This document shows, piece after piece, positions 49,283 to 62,811 of a stretch of 64,000 nucleotides of DNA. The stretch comes from Brachyhypopomus gauderio (taxonomy: Eukaryota; Chordata; Actinopteri; Gymnotiformes; Hypopomidae). A model generated the notes under the pieces. That model was not told the origin of the DNA. It did no database searches and saw nothing but the letters and a program-made list of their open reading frames with translations. Where the stretch lies: the NCBI RefSeq assembly GCF_052324685.1, contig NC_135220.1, forward strand, positions 677,828-741,827, read 5' to 3'. The translations under genes were made by a program, and so were the position numbers. Positions within the stretch are counted from its first letter, which is position 1, and each line of letters starts with the position of its first letter.

Positions 49283-52200
49283 ATGGAATTTATAAACGAG
49301 ATGTTACAACATCCGCAGCTCCTGTACGGCGGGGCCGGTGCGACGGCTCTTGTTACGGGAGGCGCGCTGATTTACAAAATAGCGAACAGGTATCGAGACG
49401 CGCGCTACGAAGTTAGCTAGCGCGCGCTATCAAACCCTAACGCCTAATGTAGCTTCATAGCTAACTCACCGCCAGGAGGACCATAAAACATGACTTTTCT
49501 TTCTACAGAACCGATACAAGTGGTGTATTTTGTTAGATTGCCAATATTTAAAGAATTATTTGTGATTTAACGGGATGAATGGCTAACCTGCTAACTGTCT
49601 AGCTCGCTAATCTAGATGCCGAGCGCTGGTAATGTGTGTTTCAGCCGTGTGGAGATAACGGCCTGGGCGTCTGCACTTATTATTCCTGTTTATAGCTACA
49701 CATGTGGGCCGTTATCAGAGATTACTGTCACAGCATTATCAATATTGTCATATTTGTAAACTATAAATACATTTGTTTGATAAGGTTTTTGGAAGTTATC
49801 TCTTTGACTGGGTCAGTGAGTGTCATACTGGTGGGCTGAACTGTTTCATTATTCAGCTGTCGTTGAAGTGGGAGTAGTTTGCTTGTTAGCTAAATGTTCA
49901 GTATTAGAAAACCAACTTAATTTACATGATTATTATTATTTACAGACCCTAATACACAAACGGGCGAAGGATTTATCTCCTTTTAATGTTTCTTTTTATT
50001 TATACTGTAAAGCACTTTGAGTTACATGTATGTATGAAAGGTGCTATATAAATAAAGATTATTATTATTATTTATTGTTCTCCAAGCACACTAAATGAGT
50101 AGTTAAGCTATTTGTAAAGCTATTAGATGTAGGTTACAACATTCGACTGTTCAGTCATTTATATTTGCACCAAATTAACTTTTTGAATTTCTTTTATAAT
50201 CTGATCATTGCCTTTTTATTCACATTGCAAATTTGTTCAACAGGAAAAAACCAACACACGTCATTGTAAATTGCTGGTTCTGTGATCAAAACACAGAGGT
50301 TCCATATGGGAACAGAAACTGCTGGGACTGCCCATATTGTGAACAGTACAATGGCTTCCAAGAGGTATTACTCTATTTGAAAAATAATCTATACATATTT
50401 TTTGACTTATTAAGTTTTTCCAGTGCCGCACCCCTTACTGACCTATATATATTTTTTGCTGTTGAAATACAGAATGGTGACTATAACAAACCCATTCCTG
50501 CACAATACATGGAGCACCTCAATCATGGGGTGTCAGCCGGAGTCCCTCTGCCTGACGCACCCAAGACTCAGCAGTGGGTCAACTGCCAGATGTTGCTGTG
50601 CAAGAGGTGCAACAACAACCAGACGCTGAAGATGAAGCAGCTCGCTTCCTTCACTCCCAGGGAGGAAGTAGGTTTTACATTTGAACTCTGACCTTCTTAG
50701 TCACAATCTGTGCACGGTTGATCGCGCTGCCAGAGGTGCTAAAGTGTGCAGGTTAGTGCATGTCCAGCATCGGAGTTGAGATCACGTCTGTAAATAGTAC
50801 GACTTGGGCAGAGGTCGTAAGTGTAAGTGGGTCTCCAAGTGCGGACTGATGGCCCAGCAATAGTTTGATATTATTCTTACTAAATTGACCAGTTGACAGA
50901 AGCTGTTCTGGTGTAAACAGCATGGACAGATAGTCACAACCCATCTAAGATTATAGCTGACCCATGTGTGGCCTGATTACAACTGCGGTGGCATTTGATT
51001 TTTTTCTGGGCTATTAAGCCACCGGCTCATGCATGGAATTCTCTCCATATTTTTGCTGCTTATATTAGTACTACATGCGTGATGCAAGTTTTAGCATTTT
51101 TTTTTTCTTCACCGAACAAGCTTTTCTCAACTTTGACTGTGGTGGCATGAATTCCAGAACTGCAGAGTGGTTTTTCCAGAAATGCATCTTTTGCCCATAC
51201 ATGTTGATTTTAGTGTTAGGAGGTCACAACTGTTGATAAGAATCTCATACAAGAGGGTTAATCATCATGGCTCACTGGCTTTCTTTTGGAACAACAAACA
51301 TCATATTTTCTTATATTATTCGGTTGCAACAAACCGTCCTGCGGGTTCTGAACTTCTGTATTTCTATTGAATTTTTTATTTTTTTTTTGCTTCTGCAGGG
51401 CAATTATGATGAGGAGATTGAGGTGTACAAGCACCACCTTGAGCAGACCTATAAGCTGTGCAGGCCCTGTCAGACCGCGGTGGAGTATTACATCAAACAC
51501 CAGAACCGACAGCTGAGGGCCCTGCTTTTCAATCACCAGCTCAGGCGGAGTCACGACGCGGACAAAGCCTTCGTTAAGGTCAGCGATAATTGTGGACGGT
51601 TGTCTTTGGTGCTTAGTACGCTTGGGTACGTTTTGGTGATTCGATAGCCAATAGTCCATAAGATCACAGTTAGCTGCGTTCCCATTGGGTGGGAAACACA
51701 GCTTAGTTAATCCCTTCCTGTCAATACAAAGGGGCACTAGGAAAAACGACGGCATGTACATGGAACTGGAGGTGAACACTGTCCTTCAAGAGCTGATCAC
51801 CCCAGGTTTTGAACCTGAAATCCAGTCCCACGTGCTACCAGTTTCCCCTCCACATCTCCCTTGTCACCTGGACTAGCTTTGGCTATGTTGTTCCTTGTTA
51901 CCTTACTATTTTTAAGCATAGATAAATGAGTGTTTGATGTATTTGAAGATAAGCGAAGACCTGTTCTCTCTTGCACTTTGTGCCAACTTCCAGGTTTCTG
52001 TCCATTTGCATACCAACCAGTCAGCTTCCTTTCTCTTTGCTACAGAGTGCCTCTTGTCTGTCCACCCCTGCTTGGCTGGTAAGCCTCCGAGCCCTGGCCT
52101 TCTTCACCTGTGCTTTTCTGGTTGCGCTGGCCGTATGTGGCTCTGGACGCGGCTCTGGCGAGGCGACGTCTCTCCACAGCAGCCCGCACACCCTCAGCGG

Positions 52201-55200
52201 GGGGGTCATCCCACCCAAACAAGCCTACCAAAATCACACTGAAGCCAAAGCAAACAGCAGCACCAAAACCATGCAGATGTGGAAGGACTTGGTGGGTCTA
52301 CTTCCGGAGGAGGCGGTAAATAACGTCAGGCTGATCTGGCAGTCTGGAAGCAACTACCAGATGGCTATAGCTGCTGCGGGCCTTTTGACTTGCATCACCG
52401 GTGTCTTGATGGCAGGGCCTGTCAGGTGAAACACTCTCGTCACCCTTGGCACAGTTTGTCTTGTCATAACACAAGCATATCAGAGAGTTTACCCTTATTT
52501 CTGTTTTCCTTAACCTCATTTCTGTGTACTATTCCCCTGAAAAGGTTGAGGAGAATCGACGCTGTGGCCTCCATACTGTGGCTTCTGGTGCTGTCCCTGT
52601 ATATGGTAGAGTGCTACCTGAAGACAGACACCCCCGACTGGCTAGACACCATCAAGGTCGCCACCTCGTCCTTGTGCTGCTTGGTTGGATTCGCTGCTGC
52701 CGTGGCAACACGCAAACCCACGAGTCAGAGAAGAGCCAGAGGTCGCAGGTCAGAATCTGAACAGTGACACTTCACTATTTTTTTAAGGAGTAGTTGAGCA
52801 GATTGTCACTCATAAGTGTGATTCCTATTTAGAAATACAAATAGGTGCCATCTGTTGTCTCTCTCTCTCTCACCCACTCTACTGACATTAACACGGTATA
52901 CTTGATTTCAGAATCTTAAAGCATATAACACATGTACAAGAAAACACTACAAGTGTTCTACAAGAAACACTTCAAAATGTTATGAGTACAAAGTTGCCCT
53001 AGTAACCCTATCGTGCACATGTCCTTGGTCTTACAACTGGAGTGAGTGTGGGCAAACTGACTAAAAAGCAATCAAATACAGACCACATACTTGATACATT
53101 TTAATTTATCACATAAAAGTAAAACCGCATATTACAAGGTTGCGTCTTCAACTGCTACGTAGCAAAGAATGCCTGGAACTGCATTGCAAGTTGTGTTGGT
53201 ATGTACACGTTGCCAGAGGGAAACACAACTCTCTAACATTGGATTGTCGCATTTAAAAAAACGTACGGTAATTATTGTTGTTTATTTGAAGCTTGGGATA
53301 TAAAATAGCGTGCGTATCCATGAGTTTACCTTGTACTGTTTTTTTTGCGTAATGCACTATTGTTGCATTTTATATAATTTGCTCTGTAAACACTAAACAC
53401 CTTTTTTATTCAGAGCATATGCGGTATCTATTTGAGTGGGTTTTGTATTTCTCTACGTAGGGAAAAACTGTAGATTCTAGGATTTTGATTCCAAAGCACT
53501 AGTTTTTTTTATATTGGCGCTACTCTGTTTTGTTTGTTACTAAAGTCACATTTTTAATCATAGTTATGGTGATAATTTTTTCCACTAAAGATGACTCAAA
53601 AACCGAACTGGAACCAAATATCAGTAACTTTGACGGTATCGCTACATTCGGTGTTTAGCTAGGCAGGTGACACCAGGGTGGCAAAATCCATCACACTGAA
53701 GGATAAATCAATACAGTCTAATATTAGCTAAACTATTAGCGCCGGGATCACTGCTCTATTCTAAATGTGGCATTCACAGACCTGTTTTTCCATTACTTTG
53801 TTGGTATTAGGTGGTTGTATCAATTGTATTGTGTGAAAAAATATCAATGTGTTCATGTTGCCCACAGCAGTGATTAAAATAACCAATTTCCTTTGTGAAG
53901 ACTCTAAGCTTCATGCATTTCCTGAGGAGTAGAAATATTTGGTAGCACTACCGTTCAGTATTGGGTGCATCAATACATCTGAAGTCTTTCACATTTGAAG
54001 AGAGAGCTAGCTAGAGAAAGAAATGTGGTTTGGTGGTTTACCTCAAAATAGTTTTCACTAACACACAAAAAAACGTTCAGATCTTGCCCATATTTGCTGG
54101 CAGTTTTGTATCACTGTGGAAATAAACAGACGAACAACTTGAAAACTTTGGTGGCAGTTATAAACACGTTCAATTCACCATATTTGAACTTAAAAAAAAT
54201 GTTGGCCTACATACTGTATATCTTGATGTCTTGATTAGATTATGCTGATTTTACTAAAATGGTGATGAATTTTAGGGTGTTATTAAATTAAGCAATGCCT
54301 AACATCGGGCACTCGCAATGTGTTTTATAGATACAGTGAGGATGGTGGCATTTTTATACATTTTAAGAGGAATTGGTTAAAACCACATTTATGCATTTGT
54401 TAATGTTTCAGTGCTGATTAAATATAGTCAGCAATAAGTGTTCAAACCCAGGTGTTGCCTGTAGATGGTTTTGTAGCCTTCACTGTATTTCTCAAATAAT
54501 TTTACATTTCAAGCATGTTGCTGTGAATGTAAAGGTCCAATAAGTAACATTTCAATTGGATGAATTAAGAAAACATTTTCCTGGTGGTCCTTGGTGCCTA
54601 AAAATGCTTTGCTATTGTGTAGTGAATAGGGCAATACATGAACTGGGAATTGTGCCCCAGTTCAGTCAGCATACATCACATGACTGATCATCCTATTACT
54701 GAAATAAAGTATTTAATTATTACTTATTGGACCCGTTACTGTTTTTCATCTAGTGCTTTGAAAGCAACTGTAGATAACTATGGTGTTGGTGACATGGACG
54801 TCCACTGTCTGCAAATGTCTTTTGTAGCATCTATGCCATTTATACAGTGTATTTTAAAACAAGCTTTAAAACACAAAACACTGTTTTGGCATTTTAAAGT
54901 GTTTTGTAGCTCTTACTCACAAAATGTAATGTCTAAGCAATTTTGTTTCATTTCCTTCTTCCATGTGTTGTTTGATATCAAATACTGCAGACTGCCTCAG
55001 AGTATTTGGCAATATAATGGGATGCTTGGCTTACTTGCCGCACGAGATTGTGTGGTTTTCATACCAAGTATGTATTTGCAATAATATATTTTTAGTTTCA
55101 TTATGTCCGGCTAAGGAGTTATAGTTTGGACTTCATAGTCATAACATGTAAGACATTTTTGCTGTTGCACTGAATTCAATGAATGCTAATCTTGCTGTTC

Positions 55201-57237
55201 CATAGTATGAATCGATGTAGTACAGATAACTAGCAAGTGTTTGATTTGGTCATGACATCATCACGGGAGAATTTTACACGGACTGCATTATTACCGGTAC
55301 ACACTACCAACAAGCTGAATTTCAGTAGTTTAAAAAATATATTAGGTATGAGCTTATATGAAGATGGGAAGATTAGGCTGTCACTCGTTTAAGTGATTTT
55401 TTTTTTTTATATAATGTGAAATCTTTTTCAAACATTGTAGGCAAAAAAAGGCCCGTTTGAAAAACTTTTTAATTTTTTTTTTATTTTGTGATCTTGTTTT
55501 GGGTGTGTTGTGTTTTTCAGCAGTGTAGCCTGTTGCAATAATTCATGCATGCAGAGTGATTTTATTATTATTAATACTGATGTACATTTACTGTTGTTGC
55601 AAATAAAGTACAAAATAAAAATGGGAATTGTGTATTTTTATGCCTTTTTGTTGTAGACATGCTTCATGAGATTAAGATTAGGATTAAAGATAGTAACTCG
55701 CAAGCAAATTTAGGTTTAAGATCGAAGTCTTCATAGCAAATGGAGAGTAGATCATGTTGATGAAGCCAATACATTTAGAGGTTTACTTGTCTTTAATCAT
55801 GACAGGGAGATTGACAAATGACTCTTGATATTCCATATCGGACTTGACCAAATCACTAACTATATTTACAGTAGATTATTTTGGGTAACATTTATCTTGA
55901 TTACATCCAGCTACAGTGGCAGGCACAGTTTGCCAACACCCTTGTATCTACAAGTCAATCTTTGTGCACAATGAAGAGATTTTTTCAGCTGCTGTGCCTT
56001 TTCCGATTGCGGATGGCATCCGGCTCTACATCGGTAGTTCGTTCTGGCTTTTAGCGTGAACTTTTCCCGATGGAATCTAAGCGGATGCGGTCAGAGGCGA
56101 CGTGCTGCAGCGCTGTGGGACGGACTGATCTCCTCTCCTCGTCTGTTTCAGGTACCTGTCGGGCAGCTCTCTCAGGATGCACTGCAGTGGCCAGAGTGTG
56201 TTGCTGTCCGGATCCTCTGCCTTCCTCCCCACCCCCCCTCCCAATCTGGCCCAACTCCTCGCCCACCAGCACAGCCACAAAGCCCGCAGGGCCTCCCCTT
56301 CCTCCTTACCGGGGCGCCTTAACAGGGCCCTCTCCCTGGGAACCATCCCCTCCCTTGCCCGAACAGGTGAGTGTACCTGTTTTGCTCACTCGCTCTCTGT
56401 CCTTATGTGTTAAAAATTGATCAATTGAGTTGTCGCTCTTGTAATGGTGTGTGTTTGATTGGAGAAACGGCTTGTGACGTCATCGATTTTGAGAATAGTT
56501 GGTCGGTAAGTTTCGAAATGCATGGTGTGACCATTAAACTTCAACAGAAAAACTCAGTGAAGCCTTGAACTAAAGTGAATTTAATTAAGGTTGCATTGTA
56601 TTTGAGCCAATAAACATGGCAGTACTGCTGAAGTGTTTGTGTAGGATAGTATAAGACTAAATGGTGCGTATCCTTCTCACTAATAACATGCGGACTCCTT
56701 GTTGACTGGTAGATCTCAGAAGTGTGTTCTGTATCAGATAAACTGCCACCGTTTCCAGAGAGTTGTGAGAGGAATGTGGTGTAGAAGTGGGCCGTAAAAG
56801 AGGTTTTCAGCAGGGTTGCTTTCCTGGTACTCAGGCTCCGAGCCAAACCGCGAGGGGAGAGGCCCCATGTGCTGTCATGCAGAACCTGTGAAGAGCTGAT
56901 GGGAAAGGTATGGGTCGATGGTGCGTGAGCAGAACGGGGAACTCACCTCACTCGTCACTTCAGGTGTGGGCACACCTAGAGGAGGAATTTTTTTTGCCAT
57001 CTTCCCGTAGAGGACTATGAAGACGTGTTAAGAAATAAGCTCTGTCTTTTTTTTTTTTTTGGGTCCCTGCATGATGTTGGGATTTTCCCAGTCACGGGCG
57101 TTAATTACAGCAATCTGGTATAACCTTGTCGTACGTTATGCTGAAAACGCACCCTCAGATCTTAATTTGTCAGAAGACACGTTCAGTTTGTTCTTTCTTA
57201 TTATTGTTATTTTATTGTGTATTTTATTATGTTTCCA

Positions 57238-57277
<40 letters not shown>

Positions 57278-58918
57278 ATAAACGGGTGAATCGCGTGTGC
57301 GTGCTCCAGTTGTTTTCTACACTACTACACTAGTGTCTGTCTTGGCTGTGTCTCATGTGTGGTGCCATCAGCCTTTTCAAAGTGCATTTAAAGCCTAGGA
57401 AGGTAACAGTCTTAGGGAGTGGTATTGAAATGACTGTTATGCCTTGCCTGGTAGAGTAGGGTTTGTTTCATGTTAAGATCCTCAGATGAGACCATAGCAA
57501 GCTGCAGTCTCCTGTAATCAGAGACAGACCCAGCAGGTGTGACAAGAGCAGTGGCGGGATTTCGTCACATTGGCTTAGAGCTTTCAGTGCACAGGGCACC
57601 GTTGGTGCAGTAATAATTGACGGTGTTATAAATTGTCGGCAGTAACAACAGAATAAATAGTCTACATGTAAAAATGTAGAGCAAAATGAAAATCGACAAT
57701 CTATTGAAGCAGTAGTGAATTAAATGTCATTCTATTAGATCTGTAGCACTGCATCAGTGAAATTACTGCATCTATGTGTAATCCTTATACTAAACAATGT
57801 GAAGCAGACTAGGACAAATATGGACAAAGCAAGAGTGCTTACAGGTAAAAAGCTTCCTGGTGTAGACAGTCACATGAAGAAAGCAATTGGTAAAAGTTGG
57901 TAAAAATGTCCCAAGAGTTAGCAGAGAAATTTACATACCAGCACACATCGGTATTCGTATACGGTGTACAGGTTTATGTTTTGTGACCTACCTGACCTAA
58001 CTTTCTTTTCAAACAGTGTAGGAACATTTTTTGCATCAGTCATCTCCATTCAGACAGCCAAGTTTGATGCAAGGCGTGTTGACCTATTAACACGCCTGGC
58101 TCCCGCCCTGCAGTCATCAGCCACCTCTCCCCAGTCTGTCTCTGTCGTTGCTGCTAGGGGTTTGGAGGCTTGCTTTGCTGTATGGTTCTCGCAGTGTTGG
58201 CACATCTGTGAGGGGAGGCGGATATTTCTGGAATGAGTATTGAGGACAGAAGATTCCTTATATGCTGGGAAATGGATGGTCTAGGTATAATATAGGTTTA
58301 TGGTGGTGTCAACCGCAGTTTTTCTTTTTTAAAATTAGCGTTGCTAAGAACAGCGCAGCAAAAAATGAGTTATTTTGATCTTTTTTTTTTTTTTACTACA
58401 AGTAATGTTTTTAGTTTTTGTTGTTTTTTGTGGTGTTACTCTTGGAGAGGGCACATACCGTAGCTTGAACCTCTCCAGGTTTTGCAGGTTGACTGGTTTC
58501 ACGGCCCCTGGTGCAGCTGTGGTGACCCGCTAAGGAGCTGCCTTCTCCGTCACCACACCAGAACTCCAGCTCGCACATGTTGTCTCATTATTTCAGCAGT
58601 AACGTCAGACATGAAATGCGGGGCCCTGTTAAGCCAGAAGCAGTGTGCTAACTCGGCGTGTTCCTGTTCCATTCTGAATGTCATCATTTAAGCTTGCAAG
58701 CACCTCGTGTCACTGTCCGTATCGGTGCTGCACACTGTTGCTTCATTTGTTTGGGTGTTTTGTTAACTCTGCTTACAGATTCTGGCTTTCTGTTCAGTGG
58801 AAGCAGGCCGTCTTCACAATGCAAAGACTCTCCACCGTCAGGTGATTGGAAGTGAACGTTAAATTGCGATGATTGTCAAAATACATATTAAATTCTAGCA
58901 CGGTATCTAGCATTGTAA

Positions 58919-58958
<40 letters not shown>

Positions 58959-60229
58959 TAGATTACTTCTCCCTGAAGTCAGGAAGCCGGCCCTCCTCCC
59001 CAGGCGTCTCCCCCACCCCTTCACTGGCGGGCTCGGTGGCGTCCACCTCCAGCTCGGCCAGGCAGCGCCGGCCTCTCATCAGCCCGGCCCGGCTCAACAT
59101 TGGCGGGCAGAAGCTGCAGCTCTTCTCCCCTGCTCTGGACTCTGGGAGCCTGGCTCCCCCGCCACCAAGTTTGCCTGAACCAAGTCACATGACCTGCAGA
59201 GCATTTGGACCTGAGGTTCCTCACCTACCAGCTCACAGTCATGGTACTCACCCCCCCCCCCCCTGAAACCTTTGTTATACGTTTTGCATGGATGGATAAA
59301 TTAAGTTCATTGTTGGTTTTTAGGCAGTCCAGGGTTTCCCTCTGAGATAGCCTGAACTCAGATATTTATTCTTCTTCACACATTGTACAAGTACAGGGTG
59401 AAATGCGTCTTCGCCCAGGGCCCAGTGTTAAAGCACCGAAACCCAGAGCAGCGTCGCCTCGACGGGCGCCACCTTTACGCAGAATAAGAAAACATAGAGA
59501 TAACATTGGGAGGAGACAAAAAAAAATATGACCACAGATTATTCTCGCGAACAGGACAACAGTGTGTGTGCATGCAAAAAGACTGTTGTCCTGTTCGCGA
59601 GAATAATCTGTGGTCATATTTTTTTTGCTGTGGTGCTGAACGCCACATCTTTAATAAATAAAACCACTTAAGTGTTTTACCTTGATGTCCCCTGGTAATG
59701 TTTGTATGCCCATCACTGTCTGAAATGTTAGATCTGTGTCCTTTTAGGTTTCAGGATGTGTGTGTCAGGACTACCTTTTTATACATGTATATATTTTTTG
59801 CCTGTTCTGTTGTTTTTGTCACTTCAGACTTAAATTCACTGTTTGATGACGGCAGTGTTTTTGAACGTGGCGTCAAGAGAGCGGGAAGCTCTTCCGGGTC
59901 GTCCAGCTGCCGCGTTGACACAACCACAGGCAACGAAAGAGACAGCAAATCATACTGGAAAGGTAAGAGCTGTAGAGAACATACATTAGCATTAAGAGGA
60001 CAGGAAAGCAGTTTTCTGTGCCCCTCGCTCTAGTAACAGGCGCTTGTTTTTGCTTTAGTGATGAATCGGTCAAATATTTTATTATATTCAAATAATAACT
60101 TTCTCTTCAATCGCTGCCATTTTCATTGCAGGTGGTGTTGGTCTGTCTCTATGGCCAGGACTTCTCTTTGCCAGCTTGGCTACCAACCTAACCTTTATCT
60201 CATTTTATCTGTATTACAATTGGAGATGA
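49283..60229 (+). CDS. tmem201: Transmembrane protein 201 (SAMP1/NET5), inner nuclear membrane
   Basis: Inner-nuclear-membrane protein linked in mammals to the LINC complex, lamins and nuclear positioning. Exons: 49283-49389, 50244-50364, 50473-50667, 51399-51578, 52046-52425, 52545-52748, 56152-56366, 58779-58841, 58962-59243, 59828-59962, 60132-60229. All phases agree; 659 residues, close to human (666). An N-terminal hydrophobic helix (about residues 17-35) is followed by a nucleoplasmic Cys-rich domain: CWFC and CPYC (about 44-67), CKRC, and CRPC. Hydrophobic segments follow in exons 5 and 6 (four), then a Ser/Pro-rich loop (SSLPGRLNRALSLGTIPSL; DSGFLFSGSRP; RRPLISPARLN), and a final C-terminal helix (LLFASLATNLTFISFYLYY). 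Reading past the exon-6 donor gives RSESEQ and a stop, consistent with a short isoform. A polyadenylation signal is at 60813-60818. Confidence 0.96.
49940..50083 (+). repeat. L2-type LINE 3' tail
   Basis: gtaaagcactttgagtta and gtgctatataaataaag followed by (ATT)n, in tmem201 intron 1. Same tail family as at 31400-31480. Confidence 0.6.
52749..56151. other. tmem201 intron 6 / possible 3' UTR of a short isoform
   Basis: A 3.4-kb AT-rich stretch without transposon ends that I could define. The stop codon after exon-6 read-through lies at 52765-52767. Clustered aataaa signals at 55602-55619 could end a short transcript. Confidence 0.45.
55602..55619 (+). terminator. Paired intronic polyadenylation signals
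   Basis: aataaa at 55602-55607 and 55614-55619, followed by T/G-rich sequence (tgtgtatttttatgcctttttgttg), the usual downstream element. Inside tmem201 intron 6. Confidence 0.5.
57239..57273. repeat. (TG)n microsatellite
   Basis: TG run in tmem201 intron 7. Confidence 0.9.
58921..58952. repeat. (TG)n microsatellite
   Basis: TG run immediately before the acceptor of tmem201 exon 9. Confidence 0.9.
59519..59626. repeat. Perfect 44-bp inverted repeat with 20-bp loop
   Basis: Left arm 59519-59562 (through atatgaccacagatta ... aggacaacag) is the exact complement of 59583-59626. It is located in tmem201 intron 9 and gives a perfectly paired RNA stem in the transcript. Confidence 0.93.
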
Positions 60230-62811
60230 AGGGTCAGGACTGTCACTTAATGAGACACTGGCACCATCTGTCCCATTTAGGCAGAACATGCCTGTGGTGG
60301 AACATTTCACACTACTGTTTTTGTGGCTCCGTAAGGATCCATAAGGTTTATCTGTTGGCACATTAGGTGCTACTTCAGGTTCTAAGATTTCTTAAATATA
60401 CTATTTGGTATCAAGTACCATTTAAGTTATGCTAACATGTAGGCGAGACCATAGATCATGCCCCAACATGAGATTTCATGAGTTTGTCTTTGTGTGGATG
60501 CTCAGTTATACTTTTAAAAAACATTCTCTAGAATATTCTCATGTGTAGACTCACTAGGGGGTGTTATCTGATTATTTTGAGCATTCGTCTGGGTACTTGA
60601 TGATGTACTAGTGTGCTGTATATTGAGGTTTTTCTGTCCCAGAGTTCTCATGATGAGCAATAAGGTGTTAATATGAGTATTATGGATGATTATATGGTGC
60701 TATAGTCTGTATGATTGTGCTCATACATTTTGCTTGTTAACATTATTTCTGTGTGGTAGTGAAACAGGATGTTTTATTTGTTGCATCTTTGCTTTGAGTG
60801 TCGTTACAGCTCAATAAAATGAACACTTCATAAGTCGGGTAACTAACACTGTATACCTGTTCACGCTCATTTAAACCAGTGTGCACGGCTGTGATAAGTA
60901 TTGATCTTTTGTATTTGATATTTTGTACCTGGTGATACAAGTATACTAAATTGCAAATTCATAGAACGAACCATGTGCATAAAAGGGTATGTTGTTTATA
61001 CCCATTATAGGTGGTGTGTGATTATTTTGTGTCTTTTGTGAGTACAGCCCCTACTGTTTCCATGAAACACATGCACAAATATTATTTGTTTAATGTGTTT
61101 ATTGGCAAGAGATACAGATGTTATCTGTATGTACATCCTTGGTGTTTTTTGATATTTTACTTCTTCTTGCAAGTAACATTGATACTAAGTCAAAAAACTA
61201 CCATACTAATAAGTTGTCTTAAAATAACTTGAACAGGATTGACATGCAGACTAAAATTCATAGGAAATTGTGCATTGTCTTGTACAGTAGTTCTTTTTTG
61301 GAAGAAAGTAAATGTACTGTCTCTTCTTTCTTTCCTTTTCATATCTTAAAAATGTCTGGACAAGACAAGGACCTTCCAAAGAGTATATATAGTCTGAATG
61401 TGTATTTATCAAGATATATGTTGAGTCTTGGTGAGGGGCAGGAAAATGTAAATACACTTCTGTAAATAAAACATTCCCACCAAACGTTGCATTACACTGT
61501 AAGTTTGCATCAATGGGACATTTGTCTGTTTTACATGCTGCTTCTGTGTGATAAAACCTTTTATTTTGAAGGTTGATTTTCTGTATAGGTCTAATAATCA
61601 TTTGTTAAATTTGTGCCCTGGACTAGATCCCTAAAAGAGCAATGATATATTCAGTTTAATTAGTTATATCAGATTATACTCACAAGTATAAGATGTAATG
61701 GCTTAGATTTACAAATGCACTTAACTATGTGCATGTAATCCATGTAACTAATGTTGGTTTGCCCGTATTGCAAAAGTACAATGCTATTTATAAAAATATA
61801 AAGATAGTGCATATTAGCCTTCTAGTTGTTATGGGCGTGATTTCTGTAGGCCCAATGCATAAGTAAAAAAAGTCGAAAGAAAAATGAAAATTAATTTGTA
61901 ACATTAATGTTTTTTCCAATCACATAAATGTTCAACTGCGATGACTTTGCCCCTTTCTTTTTAATCTTTGTACAAGCAAATCTCGCTTTTATACTGTTAA
62001 AAATATCAAGTCCAAGCTTATATAAAACATCGTTACGTGGAGAATGATATGTTGTATATAGTATATATGTAATATAGAGTATTTGGAGCAGACATCTCTT
62101 TCCCCAAAGCCCATTCATGCGTGGGTGGTGATCCAGTCTTAGCCACACCGTTTCCCTCAAATAACACCAGCACATCTGTACACAGCCCACCGTGTTCATG
62201 GCTGCTTAATGTTCAGCGAAATTATTAGTCTAGGCTAATATATTGATGTTAATAATTGGACTTTACGTTTATAGACGTTACAGACAGACTTGTAATTCGT
62301 TATTGGTAAATGTTAATTAGACTATTAGTATCAGAGTAATAGCGCCATCCACATGTTTATTCAACGTCTGTGTGTGTGTGGTGCAACCAGACCGATGAGC
62401 AGATTGAGAGTAAAGATCAATTACGACAGATTATTAAATAAAACTTTAAGTTGTATTTGTGAAGTCTTGAACATCTAAAGACCCGCCACGTTCCCAGGTT
62501 AATTAGAGCTTGTTTTCCCCGGAGGAATGCGACCTACTGTATGTATTTAAAACACCGAGCTGCATCTAAAGTCTGGTGGAAACTAAATGTATCACTTTGT
62601 GCTGAACTCGTCGGTGTCCTTTTATCAACTCAGACTTGAGAACTTTTGACCCGCAATGTTTCGGCGTTCAGCTCGTGGGAATGTTCGGCGTTATTTGTGG
62701 GAGGGTTTAAGGAGATGAAGCTTCACACACCTGGACGGTTGTCCTCCCCACCAGGACTCACACAGAACTTCGGTCCCATCGCTCGTTTGTACGTCCAGCC
62801 CGACGTTCGCC
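60230..62811. other. tmem201 3' UTR and spacer before the forkhead gene
   Basis: AT-rich. Poly(A) signals at 60813-60818 and near 61466. No other gene or transposon was recognised. The last 300 bp become more GC-rich toward the forkhead start codon. Confidence 0.45.

Noticed and set aside
54638..55084. 148-codon ORF in tmem201 intron 6
   Set aside because: Unremarkable composition, no domain, and no splice linkage; more likely intron or short-isoform 3' UTR.
57964..58236. 90-codon ORF in tmem201 intron 7
   Set aside because: Phase does not fit between exons 7 and 8, and no similar segment is present in the known family.
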